Source: Branchinecta lynchi
Lineage: Eukaryota > Arthropoda > Branchiopoda > Anostraca > Branchinectidae
Assembly (NCBI GenBank): GCA_023053575.1
Contig: JAKZAP010000014.1
Coordinates: forward strand, 14,968,938-15,032,937
Length of the DNA stretch: 64,000 bases
Reading direction: 5' to 3'
The notes below the pieces were generated by a model, which was not told where the DNA came from, made no database searches, and saw only the letters and a program-made list of their open reading frames with translations. This document shows, piece by piece, positions 24,201 to 32,067 of this stretch. Position 1 is the stretch's first letter. Every line of letters starts with the position of its first letter. A program made the position numbers and the translations under genes.

Positions 24201-27200
24201 AGCTCGGAACTCCGTCAAAGGTTCGACACTTGCTAATAAGAATATTTTCTTAGTTCGGAACTGACCCTGAAAAATAGTGAACAAGCGCGCGGAGCGGAGA
24301 CAGATCAGGCACCCAGCTTCGACAGAGATGTCGCAGTGGTTCACCGACAACTCTGGAGGGGGGGGGGGGGTGTCAGCCGCTTTCTGACAGAACAAGTAGT
24401 GGTTCAGAGCACTGGTTCATGCCACCATTCCCCATTCATCCATACGACTAAGAATGTGATTTGTGGGTGAAATTCACGTTTGGTAACTGCCACCGGCATT
24501 GGGCCCCTCGATGGCTCCTTGATCTCGAGATATCATCTTTTGATCCCAATATACGGATAAGTCGGCAATGATGTAGAAGTTCGCATCTTCTAGTTACAGC
24601 CTGACGACGACTCTTGACAAGAAGGGCCGAAATAAATACTCCGTGTCCTTGAGCCTAAGCTGACTGGGAAAAATATATTCAAACAATGCATAAAACGGAT
24701 ACGTCAGCTACGATGCTTAGGCAGCGATATTTCGGCCCTTCTTGGCAAGGGTCGTCGTCAGGTTGTCGAACGTCAGGGACAATGTTCGGGAGGAAACGAA
24801 CGTGCAAACTTCGTTGAACCTTGCAGGTTCGTTTTTTCACCAACGGTCTCCCTGACGCTCGACTGCCTTACCAGGACCCTTGCCCAGAAGTGCCGAAATA
24901 CCGCTGCCAAAGCATCGTAGCTGAGGTATCCATTGTATGGATTGTTTGAATATATCGCCAAAATATCACTAGAACAAATATCAGTTGAGGACCTATGACC
25001 TCAGTATTCATGTGCAACTGGACCCTTTGATAGGAAGGACTTTCGTCATGAAAACCAATTTCAGTCAGCCGTTTCTATCTACTCTTAGAGAGCTGATCAG
25101 CTGGGTTTCGTTTAGGCTGATTCAGGTGAAACGCAACAGCAAAGGTAAACTTACCCCCTGGAACAGCACCAGTAAGCTTGTCATTGCCACCAGCAACCCT
25201 CAAATACTCAGAAGCAATCCAGCCGTCTTGGCCTCGGACATTTAGTTCCCAGAAATTGTAGGAATTTCCACTAAGGTCACATGTCTGGCGGCCTTCGAGT
25301 GTTCGGAAACACTCTCCAGTTATTGCACTGTCGATTACACTCCCACATGCTGAAAAAGTAAACAACGTCACAGACCACACAACTTTTGAACTATAGTTTA
25401 TTATACATTATCATTCATCACCACAAATGACGAGGAGTACAATAAATATACGCTGTTAATTTAATTTGGAATTTTTTCTCTTCATTTAAAACTTTTCACC
25501 ATACTCAGTTTCAGGTACTTGAGATAATTATTTCACCAAATTATCCCACAGTCACAGTAGGGTGTCTTTAAAGTTCTCTTTACTACAGCAGGAAGAACAT
25601 CCTCCGTTCCCCTACCAAAACGCCAGAAATCGACAGACGAATGGTAAGTTGAGGTACCGAACTCTCTCCTATACCTACAAAACACGTCAGAATTACACAA
25701 CTTATTCCAGAGTTCGTAAAACTTTTCAGAAAGCACGATTGATTTGATTGCGATTGATTGCGAGCGCTGTAGCAGCCTTCGGCTTTCGGTTTTTGGATCC
25801 CAGTTTTCACTGTATTTTGTGGAACTCGTGAACCAGTGCAAGTATCAAGTTCGAACTTGGTACACTAGTGGGTATTGGGGTCTAGTTCTGCCTTTTGAGG
25901 GTCCCAAACCCAGTTCAGGGGCAAATGGGCCCAGATTGCCCAGTGAATAATGTTCATAGCTTTACCAGAACTGGACATAGGATGACGAAACTCCTTGTAC
26001 ATGTAGATCCTAAGGCTGGGAAACTGCTTTAAAAGTTGCATTTCCCCCACCCACTCCGTTCATAGGCAACTGAGCCCCGATTGCCCAGGAGTAGAGTTCG
26101 TTACCTGTGACAGGAAGCAACCGGTATCAAGTTGAAACTTGATAGGTTGTGAGCATTGGGGTCTCTTTTTACTTTTTGCGGGTCCCTAACTCCACCCCCA
26201 CTTGGTTCAGGGGCAATTTGGCCCAGATTGCCCCTTTTTTTATGTTTTTAACTTGACAATAACTGGAGATAAGGCTATGAAATTCGTTTGTACGTTTGGA
26301 TCATAGGGGTTGGGGATATGTATGTGGAGTTGACCCCCCCCCCCCCCCACCTTCCTCGTTCATGGGCAAGTGCGCCCAAATTGCCCATGAAAAAAGTTTT
26401 TGACCCGTGACTGGAATCAAACTCTAAGCTGGTATACTTGAGGGAAAAAGGTGTAAATACGCATTTTGATGGTTCCCGACCCCCCCCCCCCCCCCGCCCG
26501 ACCCCCCGTTCATCGGCAGCTGGGCCCAGGTTTCCGACGAGTTAAGTTCGTCTATGACAGGTCTCAAGTTCAACTCTTGTATATTTGGGGAGATATATCT
26601 ATGGATGAAGAATTGGTTTAACAGTAACAAATAAGACGACGCGACGTTGGTGACGACGCGACGTAATGAACAGTTGGAAACTGGACTGTTTCGTCATATG
26701 ATCGATGATATGCCGTTCTTAATGAATTGTGACAAAATGGGTATTAGGCCTCTACGATTTGGTTGCACTTGCTTTATCTTGCTAATGGAAAAAAGGGTTG
26801 GAACTCAAGCTATTCATGCAAGAGCTTCAACATTTCTTTGGATTTATACTTGCGGTTTGCTTGCATTTAAAGCTTCTAAAGTGGGATGATTACAAATTAG
26901 GTTATTTCAATATTTGTCTGGTCATTGGGGACGTAAAATGTCTTGGTTCCAAAGTTGTTTGTATATAAAATTTGACAAACGTTTTACTTTCACACTCCAC
27001 GTTTGAGCGCTTGCGCACTTGTTAGTGTATAATACAGATATCGTAAATATTTGTGTGGCAATAATCGTGAACTTCGTTGCTTAACCATGAAAGTCGACGG
27101 AAGATCATCCCTTCTGATTTAAATATTGAAACATAAACCGCAACTGTTGCGATTTGTGTTAACAAAAAATCCGGCTGCTCTGAGCGTGTTCCACCCTAGT

Positions 27201-29558
27201 TACTGTAGTTACTACGCATGAAAGTCACAAATCCTGCCTTCTTGGCGTCGAGGCTGGAACGCATCTTTCTATTTTCGTCCAAATATCGTGCGGGCTAATC
27301 ACGCTAGCTACGCTCCCGACCGTGGTAAGCAAATAGTTAATATTTTTAAAAGGTTGGAACGGTCAGCGTAGTAGCTTTTCACGAGGTTGGACGGAAATAG
27401 TGACTAATAGTTACTATTGTTAGAAAGGTGGAGCACGTTCTCTACTGGCGCTTCTCTACCCGTCTCTAGGACCCCCCCCCCCCGAATGTTGTTAGCCAGT
27501 CGGTAAAGAATAGCCGAGTTGGCACGAAGCACCGTGATTTTTCGTAAAACAGTCAATTTTTCGGAACAGTTGGTTTCTCGTAGAAATGGTCGATTATAGT
27601 CGGCTTTTCTTAAAATCAATCGATTTTTCTTCAGAACAGTCGTTTTGAAGTGGTCAATGACCAGCCAGTCGGTAAATACCTTCCCCCCCCCCCCCCCCGC
27701 CCAACATTTTGGCTAGTAACGCCTCTGGGTGTCAGCTCACCAGTGCAGTTAGATGTCTGCTGTCGGTAAATAAAATGTACATAGGAAACGAACCTGGTCC
27801 TGTCTATCATTATTACATGACACCTATTGACGTCACTCAAGCCCAATAAGCTCTGATTAAGACAGTTACTTCAAGTTTATTTGACATTAGAATAGAATAG
27901 AATAGAATAAAACTTTAACTAAAAAATATGGCTTATCATAACAAACTGCCAAATTTGATATTTTTTCGTCGGGTACATTGTTAGCAAATGTACACATTAC
28001 ACAATCGACAAAAAGAAGACACACTTTAAGTCAAGTTGAGTTAAAAAGGACAACAAAACTAGGCACACAGCTCTTTTTATAGCGGTCTGTTTCAGCAAAA
28101 ACAGGTGTCAACTTTGGAACCTTCACAGCCGCTTCTCTCGGGAGGCGTATTCGTTCGGGAGCATATGGAGGAAGCAAAAGACGGCTGTGGAGAGGATGTT
28201 TTAGAAGCTTTTGACCAAAACTTAGGGAAAGGTTTTGCCTTCTTTTAGCCAAAGTCTGAAGATTAAATTCTTTCAGGTAGTAAGAATATGGAAGCTTGGG
28301 TCCACCATAAATTATCTGAAGACATCTCTTCTGAACTCTCTCGATCTGATCTTCTTCTTCTGTAAGTCCGAAGTGCCAAACTGGACCGGCATATTCTGTT
28401 ATTGACCGAATGAACATGCAATAGATAACTTTAAGTTTTCTTCCGCCACTCCAAACCTTTTCAATGTTTTAAGCATTGAAATACTTGCATTTATTTTCTT
28501 TAAAATTGATTTTGTGTTTTCATACCAAGAGAGATCAGAAGAGAGACCTTTAAGCTATATAGCTATATAGCGATAGGTTAAACACGACAATATATGAACA
28601 GGACAGGCACCGGATAAGCAAGACTTGGTCGGAGGGCACCAGCAGTTCCGTCTCTTGAAGTCGTAAACCGGAAGTTCGAGAGCGCGAAGCAGACAATAGT
28701 TGCGTTTTTTTGTCTCTGGTTCCAGTTCCGTGTTCTATGTTCACAGTTGTCTGGTTTGGGTAAAAACAAGGCGTTTTTCTTACGCTGTTCCGTGTTTCGT
28801 GTTTTGTCGCTGTTCTGACGAAAACACAAATAGGATCCTGAGCACGACTTAAACGGAAAATCTGTTAAATTGCAAATTGTATTCCAAAACCACAATATTT
28901 TAGGATCCAGCTTTATCCTCCCGACTTCTGCAATTCTTTCTTTTCTATCAGTGAATCCCTCTGCAATTTTCTATCTGAACAGTGATAAAACATGCTAGGA
29001 GAACAAGTTCCGTGTTTTGCAAAACAGACAGCGGAACAGAGAACACAAAACAGCGTACAAAAACGGGAAAATGAGAAACAGCGTGTTCCATGGGAAAAAT
29101 ATAAAACAGAGAGAAAACATCGAACAGAACAGAGACAAAAAACGCAACTAATACTCTATATGACTAAATACAAAACACGCGAGTGATCCTCAGGGAGAAC
29201 GAGAAAACGACTCACTAACGACTCAAACTCAACAACTCAAATCCTGTGTCAAACAATCACGGCGATCTTAGGGAGCAGCTGTAATACCCGAGGTGATACC
29301 GCTTCTAGCTCTTCCGCTGGGTACCCGGCGATTCTGCATCGATAAGGAGAGTTAATCATCAAGAGTATACTCAGACGAGACCGATGAAATGGTAAAATCG
29401 AATGAGGCTCTCATCGGTGGCAAGAAGGAGTTGGCTTAAAATCACTTACGGCCGTTGCGAACATTAGTCCCTGCTGTAGTGCAAAATGCTACATTTGGTG
29501 GTGGACTCGCCCCCAACACCAAAGCAGTAAAAATCTGCAGAACTAAGAAAAATATCAT
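6125..29558 (-). CDS. Secreted SH3b + glycosyl-hydrolase-like 10 (GHL10/DUF187) protein, complete, nine exons
   Basis: Predicted extracellular glycoside hydrolase of 478 residues. Coding exons (minus strand): 29450-29558, 25155-25349, 24066-24232, 22161-22304, 21445-21632, 18773-18954, 10967-11091, 9644-9832, 6125-6262. All junctions are GT/AG, the phases agree, and the total is 1437 nt with a TAA stop. Residues 1-17 form a signal peptide. Residues about 26-90 are a bacterial-type SH3 domain (TNVRNGPCG ... GWIASEYLR). From about 108 the GHL10 domain runs to the end, with EFRAAFIATVSNIDWP (109-124), VDGIHFDDYFYP (271-282), KFSISPFGIYR, DFIAPQLYW (375-383) and GNIHYSAKYIRDN. GHL10 proteins are mainly bacterial; E. 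coli YddW/DigH acts on denuded peptidoglycan glycan strands. An antibacterial or digestive role is therefore inferred, not shown. Eight introns argue against contamination. The family assignment is strong; substrate and symbol are unknown. Confidence 0.92.
6505..6921. mobile_element. TTAA-bounded MITE, family A, uninterrupted copy
   Basis: TTAAAGGACACCTGAA ... TTCAGGTGTCCTTTAA, about 417 bp with perfect 16-bp terminal inverted repeats and TTAA borders as in piggyBac. It serves as the empty-site reference for the heavily interrupted copy at 12608-18622. Confidence 0.8.
7147..7432. mobile_element. GAGCGTGTTCCA-ended MITE, intact, inverted
   Basis: Ends GAGCGTGTTCCACCCT and AGGGTGGAACACGCTC. 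It has internal repeats of TAACTATTAGTTACTAT and a TGACGTCA octamer at 7388-7395. It lies in intron 8 of the SH3-GHL10 gene. I could not settle the target duplication. Confidence 0.75.
7562..7680. repeat. Two decayed hammerhead-type repeat copies, head to head
   Basis: A minus-orientation remnant (ATATTTTGGCCGTTTTGTCAAGGCTCC) is followed by a plus copy at 7617-7659 with CCTGAAAGAGGACCC, CCGAAATATCGCT. The core has one inserted base. Confidence 0.45.
7950..8606 (+). pseudogene. LINE reverse-transcriptase fragment, frameshifted
   Basis: GVRQGSVLSPVIFN (from about 7985) is RT motif B, and FISYADDLLLIS (from about 8089) is motif C with the YADD catalytic pair. They are in different frames, so an indel lies at about 8070-8095. 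SLKYLG and MRTRLVENVCKAM...NAVITPYVLY follow after another stop. A block of about 40-45 bp (GCAAGGGC...CAATATCAATCGGAAACC) is duplicated near 8240-8320. The element is clearly dead; clade (CR1/Jockey-like) is a guess. Confidence 0.85.
8829..8947 (-). repeat. LINE 3' end with (TTAC)n tail
   Basis: The minus strand ends ...GGCGGGTCATAAATAAATTACTTACTTACTTA. The GGCGGGT(C/T)ATAAATAAA block is shared with the element ending at about 39430. Confidence 0.55.
9644..9832 (-). CDS. SH3-GHL10 gene exon 8
   Basis: Encodes 63 residues, AGDIDFIAPQLYW to GWPAEEINMQ. D-F-I-x-P-Q-x-Y-W is the late-barrel signature of the family. Acceptor TTGTAG, donor GTGCGT. Confidence 0.93.
9864..10232. mobile_element. TTAA-bounded MITE, family B, truncated
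   Basis: It begins TTAAAGGACCCGTCTTACCTATA, 31 bp upstream of the exon 8 acceptor. It carries ACGCAACCTACTTCCATAATCACTC as in 59655-60032 and 61003-61303, but its far end is lost at the junction with the next MITE (10233). Confidence 0.6.
10233..10530. mobile_element. GAGCGTGTTCCA-ended MITE, intact
   Basis: Starts GAGCGTGTTCCATCCT and ends AGAAGGGTGGAACACGTTC. TGACGTCA is at 10270-10277. It lies in intron 7 of the SH3-GHL10 gene. Confidence 0.75.
10967..11091 (-). CDS. SH3-GHL10 gene exon 7
   Basis: Encodes AKFSISPFGIYRPG to DAKAWLV. SISPFGI is a GHL10 strand. The acceptor TTTTAG supplies two bases of the split codon; the donor GTACGT is phase 0. Confidence 0.93.
11341..11652 (+). repeat. 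104-bp tandem repeat, three copies
   Basis: GCGAGAAGTTGTAAAGGCGC recurs at 11341, 11445 and 11549, exactly 104 bp apart, with few differences. The period is not a multiple of three, yet several frames stay open through it, producing false overlapping frames. It lies in intron 6. Confidence 0.9.
11848..11960 (-). repeat. LINE 3' end with (TTGA)n tail
   Basis: The minus strand ends CTAGCTTTTAGCTATTCGGAGTAAACTTGATTGATTGATTGA; same terminus as at 3258, 52200 and 62390. Confidence 0.6.
12733..13010. mobile_element. CTG-flanked TIR MITE (AGCCTCGTTTTTGTTGCA ends)
   Basis: AGCCTCGTTTTTGTTGCA ... TGCAACAAAAACGCGGCT, with CTG on both sides. The empty site in 6505-6921 reads GTTTCTGGAGG with a single CTG, proving a 3-bp target duplication. 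A second copy with CTG on both sides is at 47967-48232. The GC-rich interior contains GCTGCAGC palindromes. Confidence 0.85.
14070..14113 (+). ncRNA. Hammerhead ribozyme motif, best copy
   Basis: Reads CAGC (stem I 5' strand, 14070-14073), CUGAUGAG (14074-14081), stem II GACCCUU/AAGGGC with a 6-nt loop, CGAAA (14101-14105), UAU, C (14109), GCUG (stem I 3' strand, 14110-14113). This is the type I hammerhead order. Stem III would be the self-complementary AUAU, comparable to the ACGU of Penelope-like-element hammerheads that act as dimers; predicted cleavage is after C14109. The downstream unit TAGCTGACGTATCCGTTG...TTTGAATA is shared by other copies. Activity is inferred only. Confidence 0.6.
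14236..14950 (+). repeat. TGAAACTTGG array with palindromic start
   Basis: It opens near CACTCAAGTGCCATATACCGATCAC and CGGTCGATCGGTCGGTC, then runs through GTTAGGGTACTTCCAG..GCTAGGACGATGAAACTTGGCAGG, TCTTAATGAAACTTGATAT and a third related unit, with the first unit returning after about 560 bp. Each unit ends in a G-rich GGGGGAG(T)GG block. Confidence 0.8.
15880..18445 (-). repeat. Large TGAAACTTGG array, inverse orientation
   Basis: On the plus strand the units appear as GCCAAGTTTCATCG, AAGTTTCATTAAGATCCG and ACCAAGTTTCATCC..GATCCCTCCACTC, each followed by C-rich blocks. It ends GACAGACCGACTGACGGACAG and the palindrome TGGCACTTGAGTAAGCTCAAGTGCCA (18418-18443). All three plus frames are unusually open, giving proline-rich false frames over 16198-18179. 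Confidence 0.85.
18773..18954 (-). CDS. SH3-GHL10 gene exon 6: putative active-site segment
   Basis: Encodes YDVDGIHFDDYFYPYP, the most conserved GHL10 segment, whose paired acidic residues (Asp277, Asp278) are likely catalytic candidates. It ends VKSLKP with donor GTAAGT, phase 1. Confidence 0.95.
19169..19798. mobile_element. hAT-type non-autonomous element, perfect target duplication
   Basis: CAGGGGCGGATCCAG ... CTGGATCCGCCCCTG inverted ends, flanked by CAAGACTG at 19161-19168 and 19799-19806. Next to the ends are G and C homopolymers and GGGCGATCGCCC. There is no transposase frame in 630 bp. It lies in intron 5 of the SH3-GHL10 gene. Confidence 0.92.
20129..21085. mobile_element. TTAA-bounded MITE, family C, interrupted
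   Basis: It starts TTAAAGAACCCGTCTTGC and ends near TTTCTAGTAAGAGTTG before TTAA at 21082-21085, which is also the left border of the next element. A GAGCGTGTTCCA MITE (20232-20506) is inserted in it. Confidence 0.5.
20232..20506. mobile_element. GAGCGTGTTCCA-ended MITE
   Basis: GAGCGTGTTCAACCCT ... AGGATGGAACACGCTC. TGACGTCA is at 20269-20276. Intron 5 of the SH3-GHL10 gene. Confidence 0.75.
21082..21437. mobile_element. TTAA-bounded MITE, family B, at a splice donor
   Basis: TTAAAGGACCCCTCGCACTATTTACT ... GGCAAGACAGGTCCTTTAA with TTAA at both ends. Its right TTAA occupies intron positions +8 to +11 of the exon 5 donor, so the insertion just spared the splice signal. Confidence 0.75.
21445..21632 (-). 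CDS. SH3-GHL10 gene exon 5
   Basis: Encodes VHAWLNPYRANLSPG to VISDILQ(R). VHAWLNPYR is a conserved barrel strand. The donor GTAAGA is followed after one base by the TTAA of a MITE. Confidence 0.93.
22161..22304 (-). CDS. SH3-GHL10 gene exon 4
   Basis: Encodes 48 residues, VRTSGDAFYASPIEPWS to AEAHARGIE; GDAFY..S..EPWS and the E.H.RGI.VHAW strand (continued in exon 5) are family landmarks. Phase 0 at both ends. Confidence 0.93.
22305..24065. other. Intron 3 of the SH3-GHL10 gene
   Basis: Holds a diverged repeat rich in AATAATAAC/TAGTAACGATCG words (about 22410-22770) and a hammerhead-type repeat (about 22980-23115). From about 23220 to 24060 I see nothing identifiable. Confidence 0.5.
22980..23115 (-). 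repeat. Hammerhead-type repeat copy
   Basis: Minus strand has CCTGAAGAGGACCC, stem II, CGAAATGAC, so the core is kept (A at the variable position) but the cleavage triplet and stem I are lost. The other end, AGTCAGCTTGGGCTGAAGGAATATTTA (about 23084-23110), is shared with copies near 5263 and 5932. Confidence 0.5.
24066..24232 (-). CDS. SH3-GHL10 gene exon 3: start of GHL10 barrel
   Basis: Encodes EFRAAFIATVSNIDWP, the first strand signature of GHL10/DUF187, and ends LNMNAIMLQ (the NA-x-x-x-Q strand). Acceptor TTATTAG, donor GTATCA, end phase 0. Confidence 0.93.
24597..24640 (+). ncRNA. Hammerhead-like motif, decayed copy
   Basis: CAGC CUGACGAC, stem II with GCC and CGAAAUAAAUAC; the core is recognisable, but the stem I 3' strand is gone. 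Confidence 0.35.
24721..24764 (-). ncRNA. Hammerhead-like motif, copy
   Basis: Minus strand: CCUGACGACGACCCUUGCCAAGAAGGGCCGAAAUAUCGCUG. Core, stem II and the AUAU-C segment are intact; the stem I 5' strand (CAAC) has diverged. The downstream CATCGTAGCTGACGTATCCGT matches other copies. Another decayed plus copy (24866-24960) lies 100 bp away. Confidence 0.4.
25155..25349 (-). CDS. SH3-GHL10 gene exon 2: rest of the SH3 domain
   Basis: Acceptor TTTCAG, donor GTAAGT, phase 1 at both ends. It encodes PCGSVIDSAITGECFRTL to GWIASEYLRV, the core of a bacterial SH3_3-type fold with extra Cys residues, then a short Gly-rich linker (GGNDKLTGAVPG). Confidence 0.88.
25860..26640. repeat. GGGCCCAGATTGCCC tandem-type repeat region
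   Basis: Four to five diverged units of GTTCA(G/T)GGGCAA(A/C)TGGGCCCAGATTGCCC with TTGAGGGTCCC blocks and C homopolymers, in intron 1 of the SH3-GHL10 gene. The last unit recurs at 61300-61480. Confidence 0.6.
26640..27040 (+). repeat. Dispersed repeat shared with 61640-62050
   Basis: GTTGGAAACTGGACTGTTT ... CTCTACGATTTGGTT ... TTTCACACTCCACGTTTGAGCGCTTGCGCACTT is closely matched by 61652-62050. In both places it follows the C-tract/GGGCAGCTGGGCC unit, so the whole 700-bp block is duplicated. Confidence 0.7.
27182..27440. mobile_element. GAGCGTGTTCCA-ended MITE
   Basis: GAGCGTGTTCCACCCTAG ... AAAGGTGGAGCACGTTC; the CRE octamer is mutated here (GCATGAAAGTCAC). Intron 1 of the SH3-GHL10 gene. 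Confidence 0.7.
27454..27735. mobile_element. Relative of the 448-819 hAT-like element
   Basis: Shares GCCAGTCGGTAAA, GGCACGAAGCACCG, the TTTTTC-type minisatellite, long C tracts and the TTTTGGCTAGTAACG end. Borders are uncertain. Confidence 0.5.
27890..28570 (-). pseudogene. LINE RT C-terminal fragment with (ATTCT)n tail
   Basis: An open frame at 28417-28031 reads MFIRSITEYAGPVWHFGLTEEEDQIERVQKRC, the usual post-RT segment of non-LTR elements (Y-A-x-P-V-W-H, I-E-x-V-Q-K-R). The preceding ISMLKTLKRFGVAEENLKLS is in another frame, so a frameshift lies near 28420. The 3' end is an AATAGAATAG... tail (27893-27912). Dead copy. Confidence 0.85.
29450..29558 (-). CDS. SH3-GHL10 gene exon 1: signal peptide and SH3 start
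   Basis: ATG at 29558-29556; MIFFLVLQIFTALVLGA is a classic cleavable signal sequence. It continues CTTAGTNVRNG, the first strand of the SH3 domain. The donor is GTAAGT, phase 1. This ATG is chosen because the signal peptide begins directly at it and the frame fits exon 2. Confidence 0.85.
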
Positions 29559-29814
29559 CCTCTAGTCAAAGCAGGCGAGCCACTGTGCTAAGATTAAAGA
29601 AATAGAAATCCTTATCTTGTGTGTTTATTTCTCAAGAACAAATATTGAACATTATAAGGCCAAACTTTAGCTTGGAAAACTGGAACGCAAGATTTTCAAG
29701 GTCGACGAATTGTACCCTTTTCTGTTTTTTTTGTTTCGTTTTAATTGTCTATTCTCTGCACAGATCAGCTACATCTGTAAGTTAAGAATAAACCTTAAAC
29801 TACACTGTCAGAAG

Positions 29815-30170
29815 TTTCATAACAGAAAACAGAAGGATGCACGGTTCCAACAGACAATGCGTCACAGACAACAATTCAGATGTTGTCTATTATGTTTGAA
29901 AATGTTATGCATAACAAGCGCTGCCATCAGGAAGCGCCGAAAAATCCCGAAAAAGCATCTGCTGAATTCTCCGACATCATGACGATAGACAAAGTCACTA
30001 GATGCTTATTTGGCTGTTTTTTGGCTCTTCCTGGCAATGCTCATTCTGTATAACATTTCATGTATAACGTTTTCCAACACAACAGAAACATCCCAAGTGT
30101 TGTCTATCACGCATTGTCTGTTGAAACCGCTCATCCTTCTGTTGTCTGTTTTGAAGATTCGTTTCGCGGA
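29815..30170. repeat. Foldback element with CAACAGACAATGCGT arms
   Basis: The left arm (about 29815-29905) contains AACAGAAGGATG..GGTTCCAACAGACAATGCGT and the right arm (30075-30160) ACGCATTGTCTGTTGAAACC..CATCCTTCTGTT, in inverse order, around a 170-bp spacer. Confidence 0.6.
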
Positions 30171-31532
30171 CGATACCGGATAGAAACTTGTTGGAGAATC
30201 GTAGCTCAAGGCAAACCAGCTATCCCTGAAATTGTCCAAGGAGAAGTTTACTATGTACACCAGGACTGGAGGAAAGAAAAGACACCAGGAATACACCCGA
30301 TGAAAATTTGTAGCCTACGTAGTTGCATGATAGTTGTACGAAAAAGTTGCTTGGAATACTATGTAATAGTAAAGAATAATATAATTTAATGTGTCTCAGA
30401 CTGGTCCAATCTTATGAAGTAGTATCCAGTAGCATCCTGTATTGCCTTAGTAGCATCCAGTCTTGCTAAAAGTAGCATGCAGTAGTATGCAGTAAGTAAC
30501 ACGGTAGCCTTGAACTAGAAGCATGTAGTAGCATCAGTTAGTACTGCATGCTACTTTTTCGTACAACTTCATACTACTATTTGAGATAAATTTTTCATCG
30601 GGCAGTCAATTCTGGGCTGTCATTTCAATTATTGTAATAAACAGGGATTGTACTTGCTGGGTATTTATTTGATGAACATCTATCATTTAAAGAAAAATCT
30701 AATAGGCTAAGAAGCAAATTGGCACAAGGTCTTCTGGGTAAGTAACATATTCAAAGCTTATTCGTTGAAAATTCTTTAGTTTAGGCTATTTCTTTTGCCC
30801 TAGGTCAGTAGGATCCAAAATGGGATACAGACAGGCTACTTCGCAACGTTTAAACCTCATCAAAGTTTTAAAGATCCAAACTTGAGCGGATTTAAAGATT
30901 CAATTGAGGATTCAAAAACTCTGGCAAAACTTTAGCCAGACAGGGAGGTCTAACTTCAATTGATCTATTCAATAATTCAGCCCTTCCTACTCGGAACTCT
31001 GTTGAGTGCATTTGTATTTACGGTAGTTTATATGTGTCTCTGATTACGTGCGCTGATGATATCCCAAATCTAACTCCTGAACATAACTCGCACTTTGTCA
31101 GGTAGGCTTGTCTAGATTACGTTCTCGAAGTTACAAAATGAATTTCAGCAGATCGTTTAGATAGACAAAACCGCAACTATTGACTTCAACCAGCCTTCGA
31201 CCTACAGGGCTATTTAGATAGGCGACTACAACTTTACGAAATATTTGACGCATCGGTATGCTTCTCTTGAGTCTAATATCACAAACCATAGTCGGTTCAA
31301 TCTTTCTAAACTTTACAGTAGTCTAGCTATGCCCATCGTTTTGCTGTTTCCCCTATTTTACCTCGCTCCTCTGCTTCCAATAAAACAATATCGTCTTTTT
31401 AAATTAGTGTTTTTAATGTTTTTAATTAAGTAACCTTGTATTTTTCTTACTTATAACAGAATAGGACTGATACCAGAATCCATCTTATATTCATTCAAGT
31501 AATTTTCCCCTGGCTGATTAGGTGATGACACT

Positions 31533-32067
31533 CAGGGGCCGTTGAAGGGGGGGCCCGGGGGGGGGGGACTCACCCCCCATGCTCCAGAGAATCTACTCTC
31601 AGTCGTGTGTCTTGAGCTTGTCTGTATTCCAGTCATAAGTTTTGAGCTTTTCAGAATGACATACAGCAAGTTACCAAACGTGAATTTCACCCACAAATCA
31701 CAGTTTTTAGTTGCATGGCTACAAAGAAATTTCTAGCTGTATGTTTTCAGATTCACAGTTGTGTGTTGTCAGTTTTCCAGAATGACGGTAGTAGCCTATA
31801 TTTGAGCTTGCCAGAATGACTTCAACCGCGAATTTCGCCTGAAAAGACCCGTTTCTTGTCATACTTTACAAAGGGATTTTTTAGTCGTACATTAGAAACA
31901 GTATTAAGTTTTGAGCTTGCCAGATAAAGGCAGACAAAGCAGTTAACTGTTTAAAAAAAAAATCAACTGTTTTTACCAAAAATTGCTCGGCTATTTTTTA
32001 CCGACTGGCCAACAACTTTTTTTCTGGGGGGGGGGGAGCATCCCCACCCCTAGTTGTGATGCCCCTG
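31533..32067. mobile_element. CAGGGGC-ended element, hAT-like remnant
   Basis: CAGGGGCCGTTGAAGGG ... CCCTAGTTGTGATGCCCCTG with G/C homopolymers beside each end, and TTTTTACCGACTGGCC as in 448-819. Flanks do not give a matching 8-bp duplication, so it may be two fused pieces. Confidence 0.4.

Noticed and set aside
24862..24960. Plus-strand hammerhead-like copy
   Set aside because: CUGANGAG is lost (CTTACCAGG) although CGAAATACCGCTG remains; relic only.
25533..25841. 102-codon minus-strand frame
   Set aside because: No family resemblance, lies in intron 2-1 flank of the SH3-GHL10 gene, and competing frames overlap it on both strands.
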